NCBI RefSeq assembly: GCF_900103935.1
Contig: NZ_FNIC01000007.1
Span: forward strand, 62,001-126,000
DNA length: 64,000 bases
From: Nocardioides szechwanensis
GTDB taxonomy: Bacteria; Actinomycetota; Actinomycetes; Propionibacteriales; Nocardioidaceae
Direction of reading: 5' to 3'
Shown: piece after piece, positions 49,051-57,616 of the stretch
Position numbering within the stretch: the first letter of the stretch is position 1
How the letters are laid out: each line of letters begins with the position of its first letter
Notes under the pieces: generated by a model
Told to the model about the DNA's origin: nothing
Databases searched by the model: none
What the model saw: only the letters and a program-made list of their open reading frames with translations
Translations under genes and position numbers: made by a program

Positions 49051-49812
49051 ATGACTGTGACTGACATGTTCCGGCTCGACGGCCGGGTCGCTGTGGTGAC
49101 CGGCGCCTCGAGCGGTCTGGGCGTCGCGTTCGCCCAGGGCCTGGCCGAGGCCGGCGCCGACCTCGCGCTCGGCGCGCGCCGCGTGGAGAAGATGGCCGAC
49201 ACCGCCGCGCTCGTCGAGGCCGCGGGCCGTCGTGCCCTGACCGTGGCCACCGACGTGGCCGACCCCGAGGCGTGCAGCAACCTGGTCGCCCTCGCCATGG
49301 AGGAGTTCGGCCGGGTCGACATCCTCATCAACAACGCCGGCATCGGCACCGCCGTGCCCGCGACGCGCGAGACGCCCGAGCAGTTCCGTGAGGTGATCGA
49401 CGTCAACCTCAACGGCTGCTACTGGATGGCGCAGGCCTGCGGGCGCGTGATGCTTCCGGGCTCGAGCATCATCAACATCTCGTCGGTCCTCGGCCTCACC
49501 ACCGCCGGCCTCCCCCAGGCGGCGTACGCCGCGTCGAAGGCAGGGCTGATCGGCCTGACCCGCGACCTGGCCCAGCAGTGGACCGGGCGCAAGGGCATCC
49601 GCGTCAACGCGATCGCCCCGGGGTTCTTCACCTCGGAGATGACCGACAGCTACCCGCCGGGCTACCTCGAGTCGCAGGGCGCCCGGATCCCGGTCGGCCG
49701 CAAGGGCGACCCGGCCGAGCTCGCCGCGACCGCGGTCTTCCTGGCCTCCGACGCCGCCGGCTACATCACCGGCCAGACCCTGGCCGTCGACGGCGGGATG
49801 ACGATCACCTGA
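49051..49812 (+). CDS. SDR-family oxidoreductase
   Basis: The 253-residue protein has the NAD(P) motif TGASSGLGVA near residue 18, NNAG near 93, Ser in ISSVLGL near 143 and YAASK near 157, with PG after it, the classical short-chain dehydrogenase set. TACAGT 7 nt before the ATG suggests a leaderless mRNA and rules out the longer frame that starts inside leuS. A role in lipid or steroid alcohol oxidation is possible from the region, but only inferred. Confidence 0.9.
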   Translation: MTVTDMFRLDGRVAVVTGASSGLGVAFAQGLAEAGADLALGARRVEKMADTAALVEAAGRRALTVATDVADPEACSNLVALAMEEFGRVDILINNAGIGTAVPATRETPEQFREVIDVNLNGCYWMAQACGRVMLPGSSIINISSVLGLTTAGLPQAAYAASKAGLIGLTRDLAQQWTGRKGIRVNAIAPGFFTSEMTDSYPPGYLESQGARIPVGRKGDPAELAATAVFLASDAAGYITGQTLAVDGGMTIT

Positions 49813-49849
49813 TCGCCGGCCCGCCGTCGACTGGCGCTCCGGGTGGTCC

Positions 49850-51913
49850 TCAGCGGCGCTTGTAGGCCACGCAGACCGACGGCCGGGGGAAGTCGTCGGT
49901 GTGCGGCCAGGTGCTCGCCTGCTTCTCGAACGTCGCCCCATCGATCTCGCCCGGGTGCTGCACCGCGAAGAACAGCGACCGGTTGCGGTCGGTGATCAGC
50001 GGCCCGCACGCCTCCGCCCCGCGCGGCATGGTCACGAACTGACGTACCTGCCCGCGCAGCGGCCCGGACACCGGCACCCGGAAGATGCCGTCGTTGGAGC
50101 CGAGCACGTTGCCGTCGGTGGAGATCCACAGCTGGCCCTCGCTGTCGAAGCTCACGTTGTCGGGGCAGCTGATCGGGCTCACCGTCGACTTGTCCACGCC
50201 GCCGAAGTAGGTCTCGGCCGCCGCCGGGTCGCCGCAGACCAGCAGCAGGTCCCAGGTGAACATGGCGGCCGTGTGCTCACCGCCCGCGGGCGTCCACTCG
50301 AGCACGTAGCCGTTGCGGTTGCCGGACGCCGCGGTGAGCGGAGCGCCCAGCGAGGCCCGCACCATCGAGCTCGCGATCGGGTTGGCCTCGTCGACCGGCA
50401 GCTCGGGCTTGCCGCGGTTGGAGTTGTTGGTCAGTGCCGCGTAGACCTTGCCGTTCACCGGGTTGGGCTCCACGTCCTCGGGCCGGTCCATCTTGGTCGG
50501 GCCCATCTTGTCCGCGGCCAGCCGGGTGAAGATCAGGACGTCGGCGACCGACATGCCCTCGACGTACGAAGTCGTGTCGGTGCACAGCGGGATCCAGCTG
50601 CCGGTGCCGTCGTAGCTGCCGTCGCCGGCGCCGTCGCCGACGAACTTGGCGACCGAGAGGGTGCCCTTCGTCAGCAGGGTCAGGTTGTGGCGGCGCGCCT
50701 TGACGGTCTTGGCGGGGTCGAACTTGTCGGCCGAGACGAACCGGTAGATGTAGTCGCCGCGCTCGTCGTCGCCCATGTAGGCGACCGCGTGGCCGCTGCG
50801 CGCGATCACGATGTTGGCGCCCTCGTGCTTGAAACGACCGAGCATCGTCTGCTTGCGCGGCGTCGACTTCGGGTCGGTCGGGTCGACCTCGACGATCCAG
50901 CCGAAGCGGTGCGGCTCGTGCGGGTCCGTGGTGAGGTCGAAGCGGGGGTCGACCTCGCTCCAGCCCTTGCCGACCCCGGTGATGCCGTAGCGCGCGTACT
51001 GCGCCGTGTACCGCGCGTCGAGGTCTCCGGACTTGTCGAAGTACTGGTTGAAGTTCTCCTCGCCCGAGAGCACGGTGCCCCACGGGGTCGTGCCACCGGC
51101 ACAGTTGTTGAGGGTGCCCAAGGCGGCCCGGCCGGTCGGGTCGGCGACGGTCTTGAGCCGGTCGTCACCCGCGGCAGGGCCGACGATCGCGAACGGCGTA
51201 CCGATGTGGAGGCGCCGGTTGTGCGGGGCGTTGCGGAGGTTCGTGACCTGCTGCCAGTCCCCCGGCACCAGGCCGCGCTTGATCGTGACGACCGACATCC
51301 CGTGGTTGACCATGGCGATCGCCTTGATCTCGGCCGGCGTGTAGGTGTCGGCGGGGAACATCAGGTTCTCGTCGGTGTACTCGTGGTTGACGATCAGCAG
51401 TGCCTTGTCCCGGCCGAGCGGGAGGATGCCGACGTAGTCGCAGTTGTAGCCGAACTGCATGCTGGCCGCCGCGGCGGTCTGCTTGTAGGCGTCGAAGACC
51501 GGAGCCCCCGGCAGGACCCGGTCGCCCCAGCGCATCACGACGGAGTGCGTGAAGCCCTCGGCGACCGTGACGCTGTCGCGCTTGTTGGGTCGCACCGGGG
51601 AGAAGACGGACGTCGCAAGGTCGCCGGCGACGGCCCGGGCCGGCTCGACCGCGGCCGCGGCCAGGCCACCCGAGGCAGTGGCGGCAGCGCCACCGACGAC
51701 CAGGGCGCCGGACCCGACGGCCGCTCCCTTGAGCACCGAGCGGCGCGCGAGGGCGCGGGTGATCTCCTGCTGGATGTGGCCGTTGTCGGTGAGGTTGGGC
51801 TCGGGGTGGTCGCACGCGTTGCCGCAGCGGAAGAGGCAGGTCATCCGGCTCCGGGAGCCGTGCCGGTTCACCGGCGTGATCGGGATGTTCGGGCGGGTGG
51901 GGGCGGTCGTCAT
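49850..51913 (-). CDS. PhoX-family phosphatase, Tat-exported
   Basis: The 687-residue protein matches PhoX/DUF839: a Tat-like signal (ARRSVLKGAAVGSGALVVGG) about 55 residues in, preceded by a Cys-containing N-terminal part (CLFRCGNACDHPEPN) typical of this subgroup; then VNHEYTDENLMFP, NNCAGGTTPWGTVLSGEENF and DRPEDVEPNP, the conserved metal-site regions. PhoX enzymes are exported calcium/iron alkaline phosphatases. No PHO box is visible in the 78-nt gap upstream. Confidence 0.9.
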   Translation of the reverse strand: MTTAPTRPNIPITPVNRHGSRSRMTCLFRCGNACDHPEPNLTDNGHIQQEITRALARRSVLKGAAVGSGALVVGGAAATASGGLAAAAVEPARAVAGDLATSVFSPVRPNKRDSVTVAEGFTHSVVMRWGDRVLPGAPVFDAYKQTAAAASMQFGYNCDYVGILPLGRDKALLIVNHEYTDENLMFPADTYTPAEIKAIAMVNHGMSVVTIKRGLVPGDWQQVTNLRNAPHNRRLHIGTPFAIVGPAAGDDRLKTVADPTGRAALGTLNNCAGGTTPWGTVLSGEENFNQYFDKSGDLDARYTAQYARYGITGVGKGWSEVDPRFDLTTDPHEPHRFGWIVEVDPTDPKSTPRKQTMLGRFKHEGANIVIARSGHAVAYMGDDERGDYIYRFVSADKFDPAKTVKARRHNLTLLTKGTLSVAKFVGDGAGDGSYDGTGSWIPLCTDTTSYVEGMSVADVLIFTRLAADKMGPTKMDRPEDVEPNPVNGKVYAALTNNSNRGKPELPVDEANPIASSMVRASLGAPLTAASGNRNGYVLEWTPAGGEHTAAMFTWDLLLVCGDPAAAETYFGGVDKSTVSPISCPDNVSFDSEGQLWISTDGNVLGSNDGIFRVPVSGPLRGQVRQFVTMPRGAEACGPLITDRNRSLFFAVQHPGEIDGATFEKQASTWPHTDDFPRPSVCVAYKRR

Positions 51914-51991
51914 GGACGCAGCCGACCAGCGGCCGGTGAATCCCCCGGGTTGCTCAGTTGGCCGGGACGTGGCGCCCGGCAGTCGGTCGCG

Positions 51992-52945
51992 TTAAGACCT
52001 GGGGCGGGAGGCCTGCCAGCGTCTCCGCGCATGGAGGTACGCCGCCGAGCTCCCGTAGCCCAGCCGCTGGGCGACGACCGCGACCGGCATGGTGGCGCGC
52101 CCGCCCCGCAGGGCCAGGTCCATCGAGGAGCGAACCTCGTCGAGGAGCAGCCGGTAGGCCACGCCCTCGTCGGCCAGATGGCGCCGCAGGGTGCGCTCGC
52201 TCAGGGCGAGCGCGTGAGCGACGTCGGCCATCGGCGCCCCCTGCGGCAGACGCTGGGTGATCAGCACGCGCACGTCCTGGGCCAGGCCGGTGCGAGCCCT
52301 CCTGGCGTCGACCACCTCGGCGCACATCCGGGCCGCCAGCTCCAGCCGCTCGGGGCTGCGCTCGGGCAGCGGCCGACTCAGCTGGTCGGCCCCGAACTCG
52401 ATCCGCGCGGCGTGCTCGGTCCAGGTCACCCGCGCGCCGACCCCACCCGGCACCAGGCCGTCGAGCACCGCCACCACGGCGGTGACGTCGCGCTCCACGA
52501 GGAACCTGCGTACGTCGGCCGGCAGGTCGCCGCCGTCGACGGTCACCACCACCTCGTCACCGACCACGGAGGCGCGCGGGATCGCGAACGCGAAGCTCAG
52601 GTCGATGAAGCGCAGCGCGAGGTCCATCGCGTCGAGCACCGTGCGGCTGGCCAGCATCGCGAAGCCGAACGCGCCGAAGGTCGACGCGCGGTAGCGCTGC
52701 CCCACGTCGACACCGACCTCGCCGAGCAGCCCGCGCAGCGTGCGCACGACGGTCAACTCCTGGGCGGCGGTCACCTCGCCCTCCACGAGGTCCTCGGGGT
52801 GCAGCCCGGTGCCGGCCAGGGCCCGGCGCGCCCCGACGCCGCGCGACCCGGCGTACTCGACCAGGACGAGGATCGCCGTCGCGGACCGCGGGAAGCCCCA
52901 GTCGGCCGCCGCCGGCGCAGGGAGCTCGGTGGCGACGGACGGCAT
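51992..52945 (-). CDS. AraC-family transcription regulator
   Basis: The 317-residue protein has an arabinose-binding-like N-terminal domain (PF12625 type) and a C-terminal double helix-turn-helix (MADVAHALALSERTLRRHLADEGVAYRLLLDEV, shown by positions about 235-265, and VAQRLGYGSSAAYLHARRRW). This group often regulates lipid or aromatic catabolism. GATAAT lies 7 nt before the ATG, so the mRNA may be leaderless. The gene is divergent from the monooxygenase, its most likely target. Confidence 0.88.
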   Translation of the reverse strand: MPSVATELPAPAAADWGFPRSATAILVLVEYAGSRGVGARRALAGTGLHPEDLVEGEVTAAQELTVVRTLRGLLGEVGVDVGQRYRASTFGAFGFAMLASRTVLDAMDLALRFIDLSFAFAIPRASVVGDEVVVTVDGGDLPADVRRFLVERDVTAVVAVLDGLVPGGVGARVTWTEHAARIEFGADQLSRPLPERSPERLELAARMCAEVVDARRARTGLAQDVRVLITQRLPQGAPMADVAHALALSERTLRRHLADEGVAYRLLLDEVRSSMDLALRGGRATMPVAVVAQRLGYGSSAAYLHARRRWQASRPRS

Positions 52946-53014
52946 GTCCGGAATTATCAACCACGTGCGGCTGCGGCGCTCCCGCTGGTCCCGCGCGCGG
53001 CCTAGGTTCCTCCC

Positions 53015-54481
53015 ATGAGCACTCGCGTCGTCATCATCGGGGCCGGCTTCGGCGGCCTCGGCGCCGCCCGCGCCCTGAAGCAGCAGGGCATCACCGACAT
53101 CACGATCCTCGAGCGCGCGGACGCGGTGGGCGGGGTGTGGCGCGACAACACCTACCCGGGCGCCGCGTGCGACGTCCCGTCGCCGCTCTACTCGTGGTCG
53201 TGGGCGATCAACCCCGCCTGGGGGCGGCGCTACTCCGCGCAACCGGAGATCCTCGACTACATCCGCGACGCGGCCGACCGCGAGGGGCTGCTCGACCTCG
53301 TGGAGACCGGGGTCGAGGTCACCGGGCTCGCCTGGGACGAGGCCGCCCGGCTGTGGCACGTGACCACGGCGAGCGGTGCGACGTACGACGCCGAGGTGGT
53401 CGTGTCCGCCGTCGGTCAGCTGTCCAACCCCGTGATCCCCGACCTGCCCGGCGCCGAGACGTTCGCCGGCCCGGCGTTCCACTCGGCGCAGTGGCGCCAC
53501 GACGTCGACCTCGAGGGGAAGCGGGTGGCGGTCGTCGGCACCGGCGCGAGCGCGATCCAGTTCGTGCCGGGCATCGTCGACGAGGTCGCCGCGATGACGG
53601 TCTTCCAGCGCTCCGCGCCGTACGTCGTGCCGAAGCCCGACCAGGAGTACCGGCCGCGCCACCACCGCGCGTTCGCCCGGCTCCCGTGGCTGCTGACCGC
53701 CGAGCGACGCTCGGTGTTTCGGCTGACCGAGGTCCTCAACGGCACCCTCGGCGGCGACTCGAGGCTCACCAAGCCGATGATCGCGGCGCTGCGTGCCGCG
53801 TGGCGGCTGACGCTGCGGCGCCAGGTGCGCGACCCCGAGCTGCGCCGCAAGCTGGTGCCGGACTACCCGATCGGCTGCAAGCGGCTGCTGTTCTCCAACG
53901 ACTGGTACCCCGCGCTCTCCCGCGACCACGTCGACGTCGTGACCGAGCGGGTCTCCGCGATCGAGCCCACCGGCGTGCGCACCGCCGACGGCCGGCTGCA
54001 CGAGGCCGACGTACTCATCTGGGGCACGGGCTTCGCCGCCACCGACTTCCTCGCCGACGTGACCGTCACCGGGGCCGGCGGCGCCGACCTGCACGAGCTG
54101 TGGAGCGACGGCGCCCGCGCCCACCTCGGCCTGACCGTGCCCGGCTTCCCCAACCTGTTCTGCATCTACGGCCCCAACACCAACCTCGGGGGCAGCTCGA
54201 TCATCGCGATGATGGAGGCCCAGGCCGGCTACCTCGCCCAGGTCACCCGGCGGATCGCCGACGGCCGCGCGCACGCGGTCGCCGTACGTCCCGACGTGGC
54301 CGAGGCCTACGACCAGGAGATGCAGTCGCGACTCGCCGACAGCGCCTGGGCCGGCTGCAGCAGCTGGTACGTCGACGGCCCCCGGATCACCACCAACTGG
54401 CCCGGCCTGGTCGCGGAGTACCAACGCCGTACCGCCACCGTCGACTGGTCGGAGCTCGAAGAAGTCGGGTCGCCGGGATAG
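53015..54481 (+). CDS. Flavin-containing Baeyer-Villiger-type monooxygenase
   Basis: The 488-residue protein has two Rossmann motifs, GAGFGGLGAA near residue 9 and GTGASAIQF near 175, and between them the BVMO-like fingerprint FAGPAFHSAQW (FxGxxxHxxxW). It should insert oxygen into ketones with FAD and NADPH. The AraC gene is divergent. TAGGTT lies 6 nt before the ATG. Its stop codon lies in the first bases of a long inverted repeat (54475-54540). Substrate unknown; steroid or alicyclic ketones are a fair guess. Confidence 0.9.
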   Translation: MSTRVVIIGAGFGGLGAARALKQQGITDITILERADAVGGVWRDNTYPGAACDVPSPLYSWSWAINPAWGRRYSAQPEILDYIRDAADREGLLDLVETGVEVTGLAWDEAARLWHVTTASGATYDAEVVVSAVGQLSNPVIPDLPGAETFAGPAFHSAQWRHDVDLEGKRVAVVGTGASAIQFVPGIVDEVAAMTVFQRSAPYVVPKPDQEYRPRHHRAFARLPWLLTAERRSVFRLTEVLNGTLGGDSRLTKPMIAALRAAWRLTLRRQVRDPELRRKLVPDYPIGCKRLLFSNDWYPALSRDHVDVVTERVSAIEPTGVRTADGRLHEADVLIWGTGFAATDFLADVTVTGAGGADLHELWSDGARAHLGLTVPGFPNLFCIYGPNTNLGGSSIIAMMEAQAGYLAQVTRRIADGRAHAVAVRPDVAEAYDQEMQSRLADSAWAGCSSWYVDGPRITTNWPGLVAEYQRRTATVDWSELEEVGSPG

Positions 54482-54540
54482 TCCCTAACACCAGAGCGGA
54501 TAAGAGGGCTCTCATTCGCTCTCCTGTTGGGGACTATCCC
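54475..54540. terminator. Long inverted repeat, 32-nt arms, between convergent genes
   Basis: Two 32-nt arms (GGGATAGTCCC at the outer end) match at 27 positions with a loop of only 2 nt. The left arm contains the stop codon of the monooxygenase gene. The repeat is much longer and less GC-rich than the other terminators. It probably ends both convergent transcripts, but could also be a remnant of a small mobile element. Confidence 0.65.
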
Positions 54541-54568
54541 GACGGTGCGGGTCTACGAGAGAGGTGTC

Positions 54569-56209
54569 CTAGCTGACGACCTGGGTCTTCGCCCAGCGGT
54601 AGTCGGCCTTGCCGGAGGGTGAGCGCTGCATCTCGGTCACGCGAACGATGGCCTTGGGGACCTTGTAGCGGGCGACGTGGCGGCCGGCCTCGGCGACCAG
54701 CTCCTCGTCGGTGGCCTCGCTGCCCTCGGCGAGCTGGACGACGGCGACGACCTCGCTCCCCCAGCGCTCGGACGGGCGGCCGACCACGACCACGTCCCGT
54801 ACGGCGGGGTGCGCGGCGACGGCCCGCTCGACCTCCTCGACGAAGATCTTCTCGCCGCCGGAGTTGACGGTGACGCCGTCCCGGCCGAGGAGCTCGATCC
54901 GGCCGTCGGCGAGCAGGTTGGCCCGGTCGCCGGGCACCGACCAGCGCGCGCCTTCGATCACCGGGAACGTGCGGGCGGTCTTGTCGGGGTCACCGAGGTA
55001 GCCGAGCGGGATGCGGCCGCGACGGGCCAGCCAGCCGCCACCCTCACCCGGCTGGAGCCGGCGGTCCAGGTCGTCGCTCACGACCGTCGTGTCCTCCTGC
55101 GGGTTGAAGATGGCGGTGTCGGCCTCCGACCCCTTGGCGGAGTAGTGGTTCATCTGGATGCCGGTCTCCGACGAGCCCACCGCATCGAGCAGCATGATGT
55201 GCGGCAGCGCCTCGAGCAGCCGGCTACGCACCGTCGGAGTCATCGGGGCGCCGCCGTTGCTGAACGCCGCGACCCCCGACATGTCGTAGTCACCGCGCTC
55301 GAGCTCCTCGACCAGCGGCCGCGCCACCGCGTCGCCCACCACCGGGATGCTCAGGCACTTCTCCCTCACCGCCGTGGAGAGCGCGTCCGCGGGATCCATG
55401 CGGTGCACGTCGTCCGGGATCACGATCTTGCCGCCGGTGGTGAACATGTGGAACGCCGACCACTGGGCCGCACCGTGCATGAACGGCGGCAGCATCAGCA
55501 GGGTCACCCCGCCATTGGCGTCGCGTGCGGCCTGCGCGATCTCGTCGTACGACGCATAGGGCTCGGTGGTGCCGAACGGCAGCCCGCCCATCGCGGAGAT
55601 GAAGACGTCGTCCTGGCGCCAGACCACGCCCTTGGGCATGCCGGTGGTGCCACCGGTGTACATGATGAAGAGGTCGTCACCGTCCGGCTCGGGCATGCCG
55701 CCGACCGGCGGGGGCGTCGCCACGACCGACTCGTAGTCCACCGCCCCGGGCAGCAGCGCGTTGCCGCTGTCGTCGGCCACCTGCACCAGCACCTTCAGCC
55801 CCGCCACCTGCTCGCGCAGCGCGGCGACCTGCGGCGCGAACTCCGCGGCGTAGACGAGCGCGTCGGTCTTGGCATCCTCGAGCAGGTAGAGCAGCTCCTC
55901 CTCGACGTAGCGGTAGTTGATGTTGTACGGCGCCACGCGGGCACGCCACCCGCCGACCAGGGTCTCGAGGTACTCGTTGCCGTTGCGCAGGTAGATGCCG
56001 ACGTGGTGCTGGCCGGACTCGTGGCCCGCGAGCCCCGCCCGCTCGGTGTGACAGCCGAGCCCCTGCTCCACCAGGAAGTGCGCGACACCGTCGGCGCGCG
56101 CGTTGCTCTGCGCGTAGGTGAACCGCCGGTCGCGCCAGACCAGGACCTCCTGGTCGGGCACGGCGCGGGCCACGGTGTCGAACACGGTCGAGAGGTTGAA
56201 GCCGGGCAT
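54569..56209 (-). CDS. Acyl-CoA synthetase, FadD19-like, with KstR box
   Basis: The 546-residue AMP-forming ligase has P-loop YTGGTTGMPKG near residue 190, PPFMHGAAQW near 245, GSSETG near 350 and the C-terminal SPSGKADYRWAK, close in pattern and length to mycobacterial FadD19 (548 aa), which activates steroid side-chain acids. A KstR-type box lies 23 nt before the ATG. I chose ATG 56209 with AGGAG 7 nt upstream. A role in cholesterol or other steroid breakdown is likely but inferred. Confidence 0.85.
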   Translation of the reverse strand: MPGFNLSTVFDTVARAVPDQEVLVWRDRRFTYAQSNARADGVAHFLVEQGLGCHTERAGLAGHESGQHHVGIYLRNGNEYLETLVGGWRARVAPYNINYRYVEEELLYLLEDAKTDALVYAAEFAPQVAALREQVAGLKVLVQVADDSGNALLPGAVDYESVVATPPPVGGMPEPDGDDLFIMYTGGTTGMPKGVVWRQDDVFISAMGGLPFGTTEPYASYDEIAQAARDANGGVTLLMLPPFMHGAAQWSAFHMFTTGGKIVIPDDVHRMDPADALSTAVREKCLSIPVVGDAVARPLVEELERGDYDMSGVAAFSNGGAPMTPTVRSRLLEALPHIMLLDAVGSSETGIQMNHYSAKGSEADTAIFNPQEDTTVVSDDLDRRLQPGEGGGWLARRGRIPLGYLGDPDKTARTFPVIEGARWSVPGDRANLLADGRIELLGRDGVTVNSGGEKIFVEEVERAVAAHPAVRDVVVVGRPSERWGSEVVAVVQLAEGSEATDEELVAEAGRHVARYKVPKAIVRVTEMQRSPSGKADYRWAKTQVVS

Positions 56210-56231
56210 TGCCACACTCCTGGGCCGGAAC

Positions 56232-56245
56232 TAGAACAGGTTCCA
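56232..56245. promoter_or_regulatory. KstR-type operator
   Basis: TAGAACAGGTTCCA fits the palindromic KstR consensus TNNAACNNGTTNNA at every fixed position. It lies 23 nt upstream of the acyl-CoA synthetase start, where KstR (TetR family, steroid catabolism) would repress. No kstR gene is in the window. Confidence 0.78.
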
Positions 56246-56301
56246 GGACTGTAGCCGCCGTCACACCTGACGCGTGTCAAATCCCACGGTGTGGTGGGTC
56301 G

Positions 56302-56679
56302 CTAGTCGGGACGGACCACCCTGATCGTCGGGCTGACGTCCATCTTGCAGCCCGGCTTGGCGCCGACCTTCGCGTAGAAGCGCCCCTCGGTCCCGGTGTT
56401 GCCGGTGGACCAGACGTACTTGGCGCCCTGCTTCTCGGTCGTGTCGGAGGCCCAGAGGTGCGGCTCGCCGTTGACCAGCTTGAACACCTTGACCGTGCGG
56501 TTGGCGGCGCACTTGAGGGGCTTGGTGCTGGAGACCGTGCCGGACATGTCGGTGCCCTCGGCCTTGATGGTGACGGTGACCGACGCGGCCGGGGCCGCGG
56601 CCTCGGCGGCGATGCCGCTCAGAAGGCCGGCCGGAAGTACGACGGCGAGTGCCGCCACTGACAGAGTGATTGCTCGCAT
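56302..56679 (-). CDS. Secreted protein of unknown function, 125 aa
   Basis: A signal peptide (about residues 1-27, ending near AAEAAA) is followed by about 98 residues with a beta-rich pattern, two cysteines (LKCAANRT, KPGCKMD) likely disulphide-linked, and a Tyr/Trp-containing core (KYVWSTGNTGTEGRFYAKV). This suggests a small secreted immunoglobulin-like domain. I recognise no family with confidence. Its downstream side faces the KstR box of the next gene on the same strand. Confidence 0.65.
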   Translation of the reverse strand: MRAITLSVAALAVVLPAGLLSGIAAEAAAPAASVTVTIKAEGTDMSGTVSSTKPLKCAANRTVKVFKLVNGEPHLWASDTTEKQGAKYVWSTGNTGTEGRFYAKVGAKPGCKMDVSPTIRVVRPD

Positions 56680-56767
56680 GTGAGTTCCTGTCTCGATTTC
56701 CCCCCTGGCAGCGTAGGCCGGTACCCCGCCCCTGTCACCGGCTGAGAGCCGCCATTAACCTCCGATC

Positions 56768-57604
56768 GTGGATCTCTCCTTCTTCCGAGCCGACGGCGCC
56801 CTGCTGGTCCCCACCGAGATGGCGCAGAGCATGTGGGACACCAACCACATGCACGGCGTCGCGGTCAGCGGCGCGCTGGCCCGGGCGCTCGAGCGCCAGG
56901 TCGCCGACCTCGGGCGGCACGACCTGCACCCGGCCCGGCTCACGGTCGACCTGTTCCGGGCGGCCACGATGGACCCCTGCGAGGTCACGGCCGAGGTCGT
57001 GCGCGAGGGACGCCGGATCTGTCTCGTCGACGCCGTGCTGACCCAGGGCGGCCAGCGGGTGGCGCGGGCCAGCGCGGTCTTCCTGGCGGCCACCGCCACC
57101 ACCGAGGGCGAGGTCTGGAGCCCGTCGGAGCGCCCGGTCCCGCCGCCGCTGGACGTCGCGCCGCAGACCGACGTGCCGCACGTGCCGTTCCTCCACAGCG
57201 AGGCCGGCTGGTCGCAGAACTTCGGCGAGCACCAGAACGCGTCGCGCAAGCAGTCCTGGAACTCCGCCATCCCCGTCCTGGCCGGCGAGCCGATCACGCC
57301 GTTCCAGGCCGCCGCCGCGGTCGCCGACGGTGCCAGCCTGGTCACCAACTGGGGCAGTCGCGGCGTGGAGTACATCAACACCGACATCACGCTCACCCTC
57401 GCCCGCCAGCCCGACGGCGCCGAGATCGGCCTCTCCGCCGTCGACCGCGTGGAGTACGACGGCATCGCGGTCGGCACCGCGGCCGTCTTCGACCGCAGCG
57501 GACCGCTCGGCACGGCGGTCGTCACGTCGGTGGCCAACGCCCTGCGCACCGTCGACATGGGTGGCATCGAGTACTCCGACGACGGCACCCGCACCGGCGG
57601 CTGA
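56768..57604 (+). CDS. Acyl-CoA thioesterase family protein (double hotdog)
   Basis: The 278-residue protein resembles TesB-like double-hotdog thioesterases: MHGVAVSGALARALERQV near residue 30, LTVDLFRAATMDPCEV near 58, a second half with QAAAAVADGASLVTNWGSRG near 185 and the final VEYDGIAVGTAAVFD. It should hydrolyse acyl-CoA in the cytoplasm. TAACCT lies 6 nt before the GTG start. It is followed 12 nt later by a hypothetical gene, and is near the FadD19-like gene. Confidence 0.82.
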   Translation: MDLSFFRADGALLVPTEMAQSMWDTNHMHGVAVSGALARALERQVADLGRHDLHPARLTVDLFRAATMDPCEVTAEVVREGRRICLVDAVLTQGGQRVARASAVFLAATATTEGEVWSPSERPVPPPLDVAPQTDVPHVPFLHSEAGWSQNFGEHQNASRKQSWNSAIPVLAGEPITPFQAAAAVADGASLVTNWGSRGVEYINTDITLTLARQPDGAEIGLSAVDRVEYDGIAVGTAAVFDRSGPLGTAVVTSVANALRTVDMGGIEYSDDGTRTGG

Positions 57605-57616
57605 CAGGCTGTTCCC

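Noticed and set aside
49901..53005. A 1034-codon open frame on the plus strand.
   Set aside because: It is antisense to PhoX and the AraC regulator, both with good motifs, and has no ribosome site or recognisable domain.
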